Source of the DNA: Bifidobacteriaceae bacterium
GTDB lineage: Bacteria; Actinomycetota; Actinomycetes; Actinomycetales; WQXJ01
Length of the DNA: 6,596 nt
Direction: 5' to 3'
NCBI GenBank assembly: GCA_031255075.1
Contig: JAIRTF010000289.1
Coordinates: forward strand, 1-6,596
A program made the translations under genes and the position numbers. Below, piece by piece: positions 1-5,584 of this stretch (its first letter is position 1; the number at the start of each line of letters is the position of its first letter). Below the pieces are notes generated by a model. That model ran no database searches and was not told the DNA's origin. It saw nothing but the letters and a program-made list of their open reading frames with translations.

Positions 1-1
1 G

Positions 2-139
2 TCGGTACTGGCAGTCGTGCTCAACGAGGACTGACGGATCGAGCACACCTTTGAGGGCGTGTACGACACCATCATGCAATCGGAGAAGAAGCGGAGGGGG
101 CTACTGGCGACGCGCGCAGCAGTTGCATCCAGGCATTGA
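2..139 (+). pseudogene. Possible decayed coding remnant in the tRNA 3' flank
   Basis: Read from base 2, the plus strand gives a short protein-like frame starting SVLAVVLNED, then an in-frame TGA at 32-34, then continuing RIEHTFEGVYDTIMQ and on to a second TGA at 137-139. Most third codon positions in the first ~30 codons are G or C, as expected for coding DNA in this genome, and no start codon lies directly after the first stop. This suggests either the natural C-terminus of an upstream gene followed by chance, or one gene broken by a nonsense change. I do not recognise the family. It is the only plus-strand coding-like signal in the window and it faces the tRNA 3' end, a common integration site, so a relic of an inserted element is possible but unproven. 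Confidence 0.22.
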
Positions 140-200
140 CTTGGATTCTCCTCTGCACCCGGACCTCGCCGGGGACAGGGTTGGAAGACCGAACAAACGG
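140..200. other. Gene-free tRNA 3' flank with a weak hairpin
   Basis: No gene is visible here. A small inverted repeat, CCCGG (158-162) and CCGGG (169-173) with a 6-base loop, lies about 28 bases beyond the tRNA 3' end on the minus strand. It has no U-tract on either strand. It could help end tRNA transcription, but five base pairs in GC-rich DNA can easily arise by chance. Confidence 0.25.
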
Positions 201-273
201 TGGAGCATAGGGGATTCGAACCCCTGACCTCTTCCATGCCATGGAAGCGCGCTACCAACTGCGCCAATGCCCC
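201..273 (-). tRNA. tRNA-Ala, anticodon GGC
   Basis: Read on the minus strand, 73 bases fold as a complete cloverleaf. The acceptor stem is GGGGCAT with ATGCTCC, the D stem GCGC/GCGC, the anticodon stem CTTCC/GGAAG around loop ATGGCAT, the variable loop five bases, and the T arm AGGGG-TTCGAAT-CCCCT. The anticodon GGC (complement of 238-240) reads alanine codons GCC and GCU. The acceptor stem carries the G3-U70 wobble pair, the main identity element for alanyl-tRNA synthetase, and the discriminator base is A. CCA is not encoded (the next bases are CCG), so it must be added by the CCA-adding enzyme. The gene lies 34 bases beyond the stop codon of the histidine phosphatase, on the same strand. 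Confidence 0.97.
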
Positions 274-287
274 TCTAGAGCCAGATC

Positions 288-317
288 ATCCTAGCAAAAA
301 GTTCAGCTCACGCCCAA
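288..317 (-). promoter_or_regulatory. Candidate promoter for tRNA-Ala
   Basis: On the minus strand there is TTGGGC (317-312), an 18-base spacer, and TAGGAT (293-288), which fits the actinobacterial TANNNT -10 pattern. The predicted transcription start, near 281, is about 8 bases before the mature tRNA 5' end, a plausible short 5' leader for RNase P. The -35 element lies inside the last codons of the phosphatase gene. The match to TTGACA is only partial, and the element overlaps the hairpin described separately. Confidence 0.38.
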
Positions 318-325
318 GGCGTGAG
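296..325 (-). terminator. Hairpin plus T-tract at the end of the phosphatase gene
   Basis: CTCACGCC (307-314) and GGCGTGAG (318-325) form a perfect 8-base-pair stem with a 3-base loop. The stem contains the last codons and the TGA stop of the phosphatase gene. On the minus strand the stem is followed, after six bases, by five T residues (complement of 296-300). This resembles an intrinsic terminator closing the nadD-to-phosphatase transcript before the tRNA. The gap between stem and T-tract is longer than usual, so it may be weak or may act only as a 3' end stabiliser. Confidence 0.42.
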
Positions 326-1069
326 GCCAGGCTTGCCTTCAAGGTCGCCCAGATCGTAACCAACCAGGCGCCAAGCCGGTGGGCGGGAGCCGCCGCGCTC
401 CAGAACAGCCCAGTGCGCGTTGCGCATTACCCGCAATCCCAACCAGTCCGTTGGATCCAGTTCCATCAGGGCGGTGATGCCGCAAACCGAACCGCCGCCA
501 TGGGTGGTGATGACAACGTAAGAACCTGGGGGGACGGAGGCGGCGGCATCGGCCACGGCCTGGGAGATGCGGGCGGCTGCCGAGGCGCGGGTTTCCATGC
601 CGATCTCCGGCAGGTCCTCCCCTAGGCGCCAACGGTGGAACTGGTCCGGCCAGCGTTCGGCGATCTCAGTAACGGCCAGGCCCTCCCACAGCCCAAACTG
701 GCGCTCGCGGAGACGCTCATCCAAATGCACCGGCAGCCCAACCAGATCAGCCAAAGCCTGAGCGGTGGTGCGGGCGCGGCTGAGGTCGGAAGACCAGATG
801 GCGGCGGGAGCCAGGGGCGCCAATTGTTTGGCGGCGTGTTGAGCCTGGGCCACACCCACCTCATCCAACGGAATGTCTGAGGCTCCCTGAATGCGCCCCT
901 CACGGTTGTGGGCGGTCTGGCCGTGCCGCCAGATCACGGCCCGGGTAGGCGGCAGACGCAGCGCCTCAGACTGAGCCCCAGCCGGGACCCCAGAGGGGCT
1001 CCCAGCCGGGCTCGCTGACGCCCCTGCAGACGGCCCGGCCGCCGGGTCAACGGAACGAATTTCGGCCAT
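308..1069 (-). CDS. Histidine phosphatase (phosphoglycerate mutase-like), possible glucosyl-3-phosphoglycerate phosphatase
   Basis: This 253-residue protein belongs to the histidine phosphatase superfamily, whose members transfer a phosphate to a catalytic His. The fold begins near residue 42 with the RHGQT motif (R48, H49), followed by N55 and Q61, the second Arg in SRARTTA (R98), the acid in RERQFGLWEG (E122), and the second His in THGG (H190). Residues 1-40 are an Ala/Pro/Gly/Ser-rich, probably disordered extension that makes it longer than typical members. The ATG at 1069 is chosen because it follows the rsfS stop by 4 bases; an upstream in-frame start at 1132 would overlap rsfS by about 60 bases. 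In Mycobacterium tuberculosis the gene after nadD and rsfS (Rv2419c, GpgP) removes phosphate from glucosyl-3-phosphoglycerate in methylglucose lipopolysaccharide synthesis, and the motif spacing here is similar. The substrate is inferred; another phosphomonoester is possible. It is likely co-transcribed with rsfS. Confidence 0.9.
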   Translation of the reverse strand: MAEIRSVDPAAGPSAGASASPAGSPSGVPAGAQSEALRLPPTRAVIWRHGQTAHNREGRIQGASDIPLDEVGVAQAQHAAKQLAPLAPAAIWSSDLSRARTTAQALADLVGLPVHLDERLRERQFGLWEGLAVTEIAERWPDQFHRWRLGEDLPEIGMETRASAAARISQAVADAAASVPPGSYVVITTHGGGSVCGITALMELDPTDWLGLRVMRNAHWAVLERGGSRPPAWRLVGYDLGDLEGKPGLTPWA

Positions 1070-1073
1070 GGCC

Positions 1074-1469
1074 CTAGGCGCCAACCGCCGCCCGCATGGC
1101 CGGCTCTTCACCGACCACACCGGGCAAATCAACGGTTGGGCAGTCCTTCCAAAGCTTGTCCAAGGCGTAGAAGTCGCGGTCTTCAGCGTGCATCACATGG
1201 ACCACCAGCGAGCCGAAGTCCATCAGCACCCAACGCGCACCGGACCGCCCCTCACGGCTCCGCAGCCGTACGCCTAGTTTGCCAAGCCGTTCCTCAACAG
1301 CCTCCACAATGGCGTCAACCTGCCGTTGGTTTGAGCCTGTGGCCAGCAAAAATACATCAGCTAGCGGCAGCCTGTCGCTGACGTCCAGGGCTTTGAGGCC
1401 CTGGGCTCTGGTTGAATCAGCAGCCAGGGCTGCCTCGATTGCCAAATCCCGCGCTTGGCGTTCTTCCAC
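1074..1469 (-). CDS. rsfS: Ribosomal silencing factor RsfS (Iojap/DUF143 family)
   Basis: The 131-residue product matches the RsfS/Iojap family over nearly its full length. Visible family features are the DVSDRLPLADVFLLATG stretch (29-45), SNQRQV (46-51), W80 with MDFG (83-86), the VVHV strand (89-92), and E96-x-R98 with FYALDKLW (100-107) and D109. RsfS binds ribosomal protein uL14 on the large subunit and blocks subunit joining, lowering translation during starvation or stationary phase. The start is GTG at 1469, supported by an AAGGAG ribosome-binding site seven bases upstream. The last ~20 residues are a non-conserved tail. It lies 96 bases after the large membrane-anchored gene and 4 bases before the phosphatase, so it probably belongs to the same operon. 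The nadD-rsfS association is widespread in bacteria, although here one gene separates the two. Confidence 0.96.
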   Translation of the reverse strand: MEERQARDLAIEAALAADSTRAQGLKALDVSDRLPLADVFLLATGSNQRQVDAIVEAVEERLGKLGVRLRSREGRSGARWVLMDFGSLVVHVMHAEDRDFYALDKLWKDCPTVDLPGVVGEEPAMRAAVGA

Positions 1470-1476
1470 GCAATTG

Positions 1477-1482
1477 CTCCTT
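1477..1482 (-). promoter_or_regulatory. Ribosome-binding site of rsfS
   Basis: The minus strand reads AAGGAG, seven bases before the GTG at 1469. It is a strong, well-placed Shine-Dalgarno and fixes the non-ATG start of rsfS. It lets rsfS be translated independently of the large gene upstream, whose stop is about 80 bases away. The 96-base spacer (1470-1565) also holds a small inverted repeat, GGCCA/TGGCC with a 4-base loop (1532-1545), without a T-tract. No convincing promoter is visible there. Confidence 0.8.
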
Positions 1483-1565
1483 AGTTACTCAGGGTGTGGT
1501 CCCAATAATTCTGGCGGCCGGGCGCCGTCCAGGCCAATGCTGGCCGGTGTTTCCGCAGGTCCGCA

Positions 1566-4500
1566 TCAAGTGAACAGCATTCTGATGGCCGCGATTGCCA
1601 GGCCTGCTCCCAGGCTGATGGCCACAGCGATAGCTGCCCGCCGGCCGGCTTTGGATGGGGCTTCCCGCCAGGGTGCGTCCGGTCCGTCCAGCCACGGGCC
1701 ACGCCCGTCCGGTCCAATTTCCGGCGGGCCTTCCCATTCCATGTCTTCATCATCTGCGGTCGCCTCCGAGGCATAGGCGGCGGCCGCCTCTGGCACGGGT
1801 GCCACGAATGGCTCAAAGGGGCTGAGTTGGCCACCGGCGGTCACGTTTTGTGTTCCGGTCCACCAGCTGCTTGGGTCGCCAGCGACGGCGGCCGCTTCGG
1901 CATCGGCGGCGGCGGCTGCGGTGGCGGCGCTGAATTCGGCGGCCTCCGGGAATCCCATCAGGTCTGATTCGCCAAGCATTCCCGGCATGCCAGCGGCGGC
2001 TGCGGCCATGGCCGGGTCAATGGCCGGCTCCATATCAAGCATTGCCTCTGGGGGCTGCAAGAGAGATTCAGGCGAGATGGTCGCCATCGGGGGCGCCACC
2101 GGCTCCGCTACCTGTTCGGCTGGCAGGTAGCTGGGCGCTTCAAATTCCGGCACAAACCCGGCCCCCACGCCAGCAGCCCCCACTCCGGAAGGCGGTGGCA
2201 CGGCCATCGGCATAGCCAGATCGACTGGCGGCACCGTGTACTGGTCGCCTCCAGCCAGATAGGACTGGCTGGCGCTGGGCGCCTGGTAGGCGACTGGCTG
2301 CGCCGGGAGTTCCACCTCCGCGCCCACACCCATTGGCCCGGCCGAAGGTTGCTCCACCATCGGCGCCACTTGGCTGCCCGGCGCCCCTTGGTATTCGGCC
2401 TGCCATGACGGCGCTTCCACGGCCGGTGCCACCGGTGCTAGCGGTTCGGCGCTCGGCTCAAGGGACGGTGCCATGGGCGCCACCGAGTATTCGATCTGTC
2501 CGCCGGGCAACACCACAGCGGCCGATGCCGCCCCGCCCACTCCGCCAGCTCGCCCGGCCAGCAGTTGGTCCAGCACCGCGTCTTCGGCCTGGGCATACGG
2601 CGAGATGCCTGCCTCCGGCAAGACCACTGCGTCCCCAGCCCCGAAGGTTGGTTCCGGCAGCGCGATGGCCGCAGTTCGCCCAGCTTGGGCATCCGGCCCA
2701 ATCACGGGGGCCGATGCCGCCTCCGGACTCACCGCAGAAACCTCAGCGGGCAGTTGCCCGGGCGCCGCATCGCTTAGCTCGGGCACCGGAACTGGCACCG
2801 GAATCACCAGCTGTGGCTGGTCCTGCCGAGACGATGGCGCCAGGGCTGATGGTTGATCGGTTTCGGCAGGCTGCTCGGTCGCGGCGGCCGCCGCCAATTC
2901 GATTGAGGACCGCCGTACTGGCGCCGGCCGGCCCGGCTGACGTTCGGCAGCACCAACTGACCGTCTGGTCACTGGGCTCCCAGGCGCCAAGGCAGCGCCG
3001 GGGGGAACCAGATCCGCCGGCGGTGCAATAGGCACGTCAACGGCTGGAATGGCGCCCATGGTGCCCGTGATGTCCAGTTTGGCTTTGGCCTGCGGCGGCG
3101 GCTTGACGCTAACCGCTGGGAATTCGGCACTTGGCCGCGACTCGGCTACCGCTGGCGCGGCGCTTGGCACTATCTGAACGCCCGGTTGGCCGGGTGCACC
3201 AGCCGCTATGGCCACAGCCGCCCCGGCCGCCGGCACTACTTCAACGACGGGCCGTGCCAGATCGACCGGGATTCCAGGACTCGGTGCCAGCTGCGCATCA
3301 CCCGCCAGGTCCACGCCCCCGGCCGCCGGAACCACTGAGACCGCTGGCAGCCCGGCCGGTGGTGCCAACGCTTCCGCAGCGGGCCCGATCGGCGCGGCAC
3401 CAGAACTGGGTAGCGCAGCGGCGGCGCTGGGCAACGGCGCCGGCTTGACCGCGCCTGGGCCGGACATTCCGGGCGGGAAAACGGCCAGTTCCAAGGCCGG
3501 TCGCGGCTTTTGGGCGGCCGCCAAACCGCTGGCCATCTCAGCGGAGATGCGCGCCGCGCGTGCCTGTTCCTGCGCCAACCGCAGCTGCGAGCGGCTGGCC
3601 GGATAATCGACGGCCTGGCTGCCCGGTTGCCGGTCTGCGCGGCCGGCCGCGCCGCGGTCAGCGGACCAGCCTCTGGCGGATCCCGTCAATGGCACGTCTG
3701 GCAACGCCGCCCCGGAGCCGGTATTGGCTGCCACGCCTGGGCCGGCGGTCCGCCGCGGGCGGGAGCCCGTCTGATCTGGCTCGATCTGCGCCTGTGAGGC
3801 CGCGCCCGGAATTCGGTGCCCAACTCCGGAAATGCCCCGGGAGACTGGGAACACAACTTCCGGCGCGCCTGGCGCCACCACTTCGCCTTCACCGGTCTGC
3901 CGGGCGGCGCGGGCAGCTTGCCGCGAAGTTGGATGGGCGCCCGATGCCGCGCCGCCACCATCCGTCTGGGTTCGGCTGGCCGCGCGGCTGGTGGGTGCGG
4001 ACAGTTGGTCCGCCGGGGCGGGCGAAACGGCCAGATGCCCGGCTTGGACGGGCGAAGGCTCGGCCGCAACGGGCGACGGCTCAGCTTGGACGGTGGGCGT
4101 CGGCTTGATCGGCGCGGATGGCGAGGCCGGAACCGAGGGGACGGATGGCGCGGATTGGGCGCTGCCAGCGGCTCCGGCCGCGCGACGGCTGATCGGTACT
4201 GACGGGAAGGATCCTGGTGGGCGCCGTTCCGGCGAATCCCAGGTGCTGATCGACATGCTCCGCGCGGCATCGGCCCCGCGCCGGCCAACTGACTGCCGGG
4301 TGGGGCGTTCCGATGCCCGTCTGGCGGCCCTCGAGGCGCTGGTTGGGGAATTGGGAGCCTCGCTGCTACTGGCGAGCGGTTCCACAATCGGCGCGCTGAT
4401 CGCGGTCTGTTGGTTGGTCCGTTCGGCGCGGGCACTGGCCCGGTCCAAAGGCACGGCCGGGGCGGGCGCGCCCAGTTGGGCCTTATCGATTCCGCCCGCT

Positions 4501-4730
4501 GGTCCGGGTGACGGTTCGCCTTTGGGGCGGAGCGGTTTGCTGATGGCGGGTGGCGCGGCCGGGGAGCCGGTGGGGCGGCTAGCGAACCAATCGGCGGAAG
4601 CCACCCGGGCGGCCTGCTCAGCCCAAGCCTGGGCGGCTGAACTGGGGGTCACTTTGCTTGGCCCTGGTTTGGTGTCTGGCCCGGCGGCGTCAGATGGCGG
4701 CGCGGCTTTGCGGTGTTTGGATTCAGTCAC
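1566..4730 (-). CDS. Large Ala/Pro-rich, probably disordered, tail-anchored membrane protein of unknown function
   Basis: I do not recognise a characterised family. The 1054-residue product is dominated by Ala, Pro, Ser, Gly and Val, has no cysteine, and shows no globular domain. Its parts in order are: an Ala-rich segment that could be an amphipathic helix (about 32-50); a basic region to about 410 (47 Lys/Arg against 30 Asp/Glu by my count) with recurrent Px[S/T]R motifs; PxVxVxP-type repeats (462-568); an acidic region, 728-1009, with no Lys or Arg; then KAGRR (1027-1031) and one hydrophobic segment (about 1032-1049) ending R-MLFT. Positive charges before the helix and a 4-residue tail predict a tail-anchored protein with its bulk in the cytoplasm. 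The GTG start overlaps the nadD stop (GTGA), with GGTGAT five bases upstream as ribosome-binding site, implying translational coupling. The frame fills the nadD-rsfS gap, which argues it is real. A scaffold or polar organiser role is only a guess. Confidence 0.85.
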   Translation of the reverse strand: MTESKHRKAAPPSDAAGPDTKPGPSKVTPSSAAQAWAEQAARVASADWFASRPTGSPAAPPAISKPLRPKGEPSPGPAGGIDKAQLGAPAPAVPLDRASARAERTNQQTAISAPIVEPLASSSEAPNSPTSASRAARRASERPTRQSVGRRGADAARSMSISTWDSPERRPPGSFPSVPISRRAAGAAGSAQSAPSVPSVPASPSAPIKPTPTVQAEPSPVAAEPSPVQAGHLAVSPAPADQLSAPTSRAASRTQTDGGGAASGAHPTSRQAARAARQTGEGEVVAPGAPEVVFPVSRGISGVGHRIPGAASQAQIEPDQTGSRPRRTAGPGVAANTGSGAALPDVPLTGSARGWSADRGAAGRADRQPGSQAVDYPASRSQLRLAQEQARAARISAEMASGLAAAQKPRPALELAVFPPGMSGPGAVKPAPLPSAAAALPSSGAAPIGPAAEALAPPAGLPAVSVVPAAGGVDLAGDAQLAPSPGIPVDLARPVVEVVPAAGAAVAIAAGAPGQPGVQIVPSAAPAVAESRPSAEFPAVSVKPPPQAKAKLDITGTMGAIPAVDVPIAPPADLVPPGAALAPGSPVTRRSVGAAERQPGRPAPVRRSSIELAAAAATEQPAETDQPSALAPSSRQDQPQLVIPVPVPVPELSDAAPGQLPAEVSAVSPEAASAPVIGPDAQAGRTAAIALPEPTFGAGDAVVLPEAGISPYAQAEDAVLDQLLAGRAGGVGGAASAAVVLPGGQIEYSVAPMAPSLEPSAEPLAPVAPAVEAPSWQAEYQGAPGSQVAPMVEQPSAGPMGVGAEVELPAQPVAYQAPSASQSYLAGGDQYTVPPVDLAMPMAVPPPSGVGAAGVGAGFVPEFEAPSYLPAEQVAEPVAPPMATISPESLLQPPEAMLDMEPAIDPAMAAAAAGMPGMLGESDLMGFPEAAEFSAATAAAAADAEAAAVAGDPSSWWTGTQNVTAGGQLSPFEPFVAPVPEAAAAYASEATADDEDMEWEGPPEIGPDGRGPWLDGPDAPWREAPSKAGRRAAIAVAISLGAGLAIAAIRMLFT
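1584..1637 (-). other. C-terminal transmembrane anchor of the large protein
   Basis: Residues 1032-1049 (AAIAVAISLGAGLAIAAI) are uncharged, small and hydrophobic, about 18 residues long. They are bounded by KAGRR on the N-terminal side and Arg1050 on the C-terminal side, with only Met-Leu-Phe-Thr after it. There is no other membrane-length hydrophobic segment and no signal peptide, so this is the only predicted membrane attachment. Confidence 0.8.
1704..2549 (-). other. Acidic 282-residue segment with no Lys or Arg
   Basis: Codons 728-1009 of the large gene encode no Lys, Arg or His, but about 37 Asp/Glu by direct count. The segment also contains most of the protein's Tyr and many Met residues, Ala runs near 908-913 and 936-949, and a strongly acidic cluster (TADDEDMEWE, 991-1000) close to the membrane anchor. 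The border residues are R727 and R1010. It is low-complexity and probably unstructured, with possible short helices in the Ala-rich parts. Confidence 0.85.
3027..3347 (-). repeat. Degenerate protein repeat PxVxVxP within the large gene
   Basis: Five related segments occur in residues 462-568: PAVSVVPAA (462), PVVEVVPAA (494), PGVQIVPSA (516), PAVSVKPPP (538) and PAVDVPIAP (562). The spacing is 32, 22, 22 and 24 residues. The shared pattern is Pro, small residue, Val, polar or acidic residue, Val/Ile, any residue, Pro. Looser relatives appear outside the block (EVVFPVSRG near 291, QLVIPVPVP near 640). The repeat shows at protein level; I did not see long identical DNA copies, so it is old or selected at protein level. 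Confidence 0.55.
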
Positions 4731-5335
4731 TTGGTATCACCCCGGTAGAGGCGGTATTTGGTGATGTATTGGACCACGCCGTCTGGTACCAGGTACCAGA
4801 TCGGCAAGCGGGCGGCGGCCCGGCGGCGGACATCGGTGGAGCTGATGGCCAAGGCCGGTACCTCCAACAACGAAACGTTCCCGCGCGGCAGGCCTTGGGC
4901 GTCCAGCACATGACCTGGGCGGGTGACGCCCACAAAGTGGGCCAAGCCAAACAGTTCTGAGGCGTTCTTCCAGGCCAGGATTTCTCCCATGGCATCAGCG
5001 CCGGTGATGAAGAAGAATTCGGCGTCCGGGAACTGGGTGCGCAAGTCGCGCAGCGTATCGACGGTGTAGGTGGGGCCGGATCGGTCAATATCCACCCGGC
5101 TGACCGTGAACTGTGGGTTGGAAGCTGTGGCGATGACAGTCATCAGATAGCGGTGTTCCCCGGGGGCGACCGTTGGGCCGTGTTTATGGGACGGTTGGCC
5201 GGTGGGCACAAACACCACCTGGTCCAAACCGAAGACTGATGCCGATTCGCTGGCCGCCACCAAGTGGCCATGGTGGATCGGGTCGAAGGTGCCGCCCATA
5301 ACGCCAATACGCCGTGGCGCGCGCTCAGCCGACAC
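4727..5335 (-). CDS. nadD: Nicotinate-nucleotide adenylyltransferase NadD
   Basis: NadD joins nicotinate mononucleotide and ATP to form deamido-NAD, a cytoplasmic step shared by the de novo and nicotinate-salvage routes to NAD. The 202-residue product has the nucleotidyltransferase signature GGTFDPIHHGH (14-24), which holds ATP with its HxGH; then VPTGQPSHKHG (43-53), TGADAM (111-116) and the ISSTDVR motif (164-170) that completes the ATP site. Length and motifs are normal, so the enzyme should be active. The GTG at 5335 is chosen because an excellent ribosome-binding site lies just upstream; starting at Met13 would remove the first strand before GGTFDP. The stop overlaps the next gene by four bases. 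An AT-richer patch at about 5348-5395 could hold the promoter, but I see no clear -35/-10 pair. Confidence 0.97.
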   Translation of the reverse strand: MSAERAPRRIGVMGGTFDPIHHGHLVAASESASVFGLDQVVFVPTGQPSHKHGPTVAPGEHRYLMTVIATASNPQFTVSRVDIDRSGPTYTVDTLRDLRTQFPDAEFFFITGADAMGEILAWKNASELFGLAHFVGVTRPGHVLDAQGLPRGNVSLLEVPALAISSTDVRRRAAARLPIWYLVPDGVVQYITKYRLYRGDTK

Positions 5336-5337
5336 AA

Positions 5338-5347
5338 CACCTCCTCC
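5338..5347 (-). promoter_or_regulatory. Strong ribosome-binding site of nadD
   Basis: The minus strand reads GGAGGAGGTG, a near-complete complement of the 16S rRNA 3' end, ending two bases before the GTG at 5335. The AGGAGG core is four bases from the start, slightly close, but the extended match and the intact NadD N-terminus support this start. Confidence 0.8.
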
Positions 5348-5450
5348 GGGGCTGACTATTAGGTCCTAGAACCATAAGTGTCTCACCATTTGCCAGGCCG
5401 TTGGGGGATCTTGCCCGGCTTGGACCCAAGTTGAACCTGGCCACAGCCCG

Positions 5451-5485
5451 GCCCGCGACACAGCGTCAGACCAATTGACGCGGGC
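5451..5485. promoter_or_regulatory. Overlapping alternative stem-loops
   Basis: GCCCGCG (5451-5457) can pair with CGCGGGC (5479-5485), seven base pairs. Inside it, GCGTCA (5463-5468) can pair with TGACGC (5476-5481), six base pairs around a 7-base loop. Bases 5479-5481 are used by both stems, so the two full stems cannot form together. This is the geometry of an attenuator or switch, although chance pairing in GC-rich DNA is possible. Confidence 0.35.
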
Positions 5486-5487
5486 TT

Positions 5488-5517
5488 GGCTGGGTGCCGC
5501 CTGCCCGGCAACCAGCC
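5488..5517 (-). terminator. Long GC-rich hairpin, candidate proA terminator without U-tract
   Basis: Bases 5488-5499 and 5506-5517 pair at 11 of 12 positions (one mismatch, 5494 opposite 5511) around a 6-base loop. It lies about 130 bases beyond the proA stop and about 150 before nadD. Neither strand has a T-run after the stem. Actinobacterial terminators often lack a clear U-tract, so it may end proA transcription, but an RNA-stabilising or regulatory stem in the nadD leader is equally possible. The plus and minus orientations are nearly equivalent. Confidence 0.4.
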
Positions 5518-5570
5518 GCGAACAACCTCACGTCACCAGCGCACCAGGCCGGCCGCCCGCCGTCCATGCG

Positions 5571-5584
5571 CAGCATTGATGCTG
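5571..5584. repeat. Perfect hyphenated palindrome CAGCATTGATGCTG
   Basis: Two perfect 6-base arms, CAGCAT and ATGCTG, flank a 2-base centre. The short centre is poor for an RNA hairpin, and the shape suits a dimeric DNA-binding protein. It lies 65 bases beyond the proA stop and about 235 bases upstream of nadD. No regulator is identified. Confidence 0.3.

Noticed and set aside
200..625. Plus-strand ORF beginning MEHRGFEPLTSS
   Set aside because: Its first ~25 codons are the antisense of tRNA-Ala, a well-known source of spurious annotated proteins, and the rest is antisense to the phosphatase gene.
1070..1132. Upstream start that would extend the phosphatase by 21 residues
   Set aside because: It would lie inside rsfS, and the added residues resemble no phosphatase. 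The ATG at 1069, 4 bases after the rsfS stop, is more natural.
2333..3031. 232-codon plus-strand ORF
   Set aside because: Arg/Pro/Ala-rich shadow antisense to the large gene, with no motif and no context.
3686..4435. 249-codon minus-strand ORF in another frame of the large gene
   Set aside because: Extremely Arg/Pro-rich, with no domain and no ribosome-binding site. The frame carrying the 1054-codon gene links nadD to the membrane anchor and is the better choice.
3832..4764. 310-codon plus-strand ORF
   Set aside because: It is antisense to the large minus-strand gene. It stays open because of high GC, has odd Cys/Trp/Arg composition and no recognisable motif, and crosses the nadD boundary.
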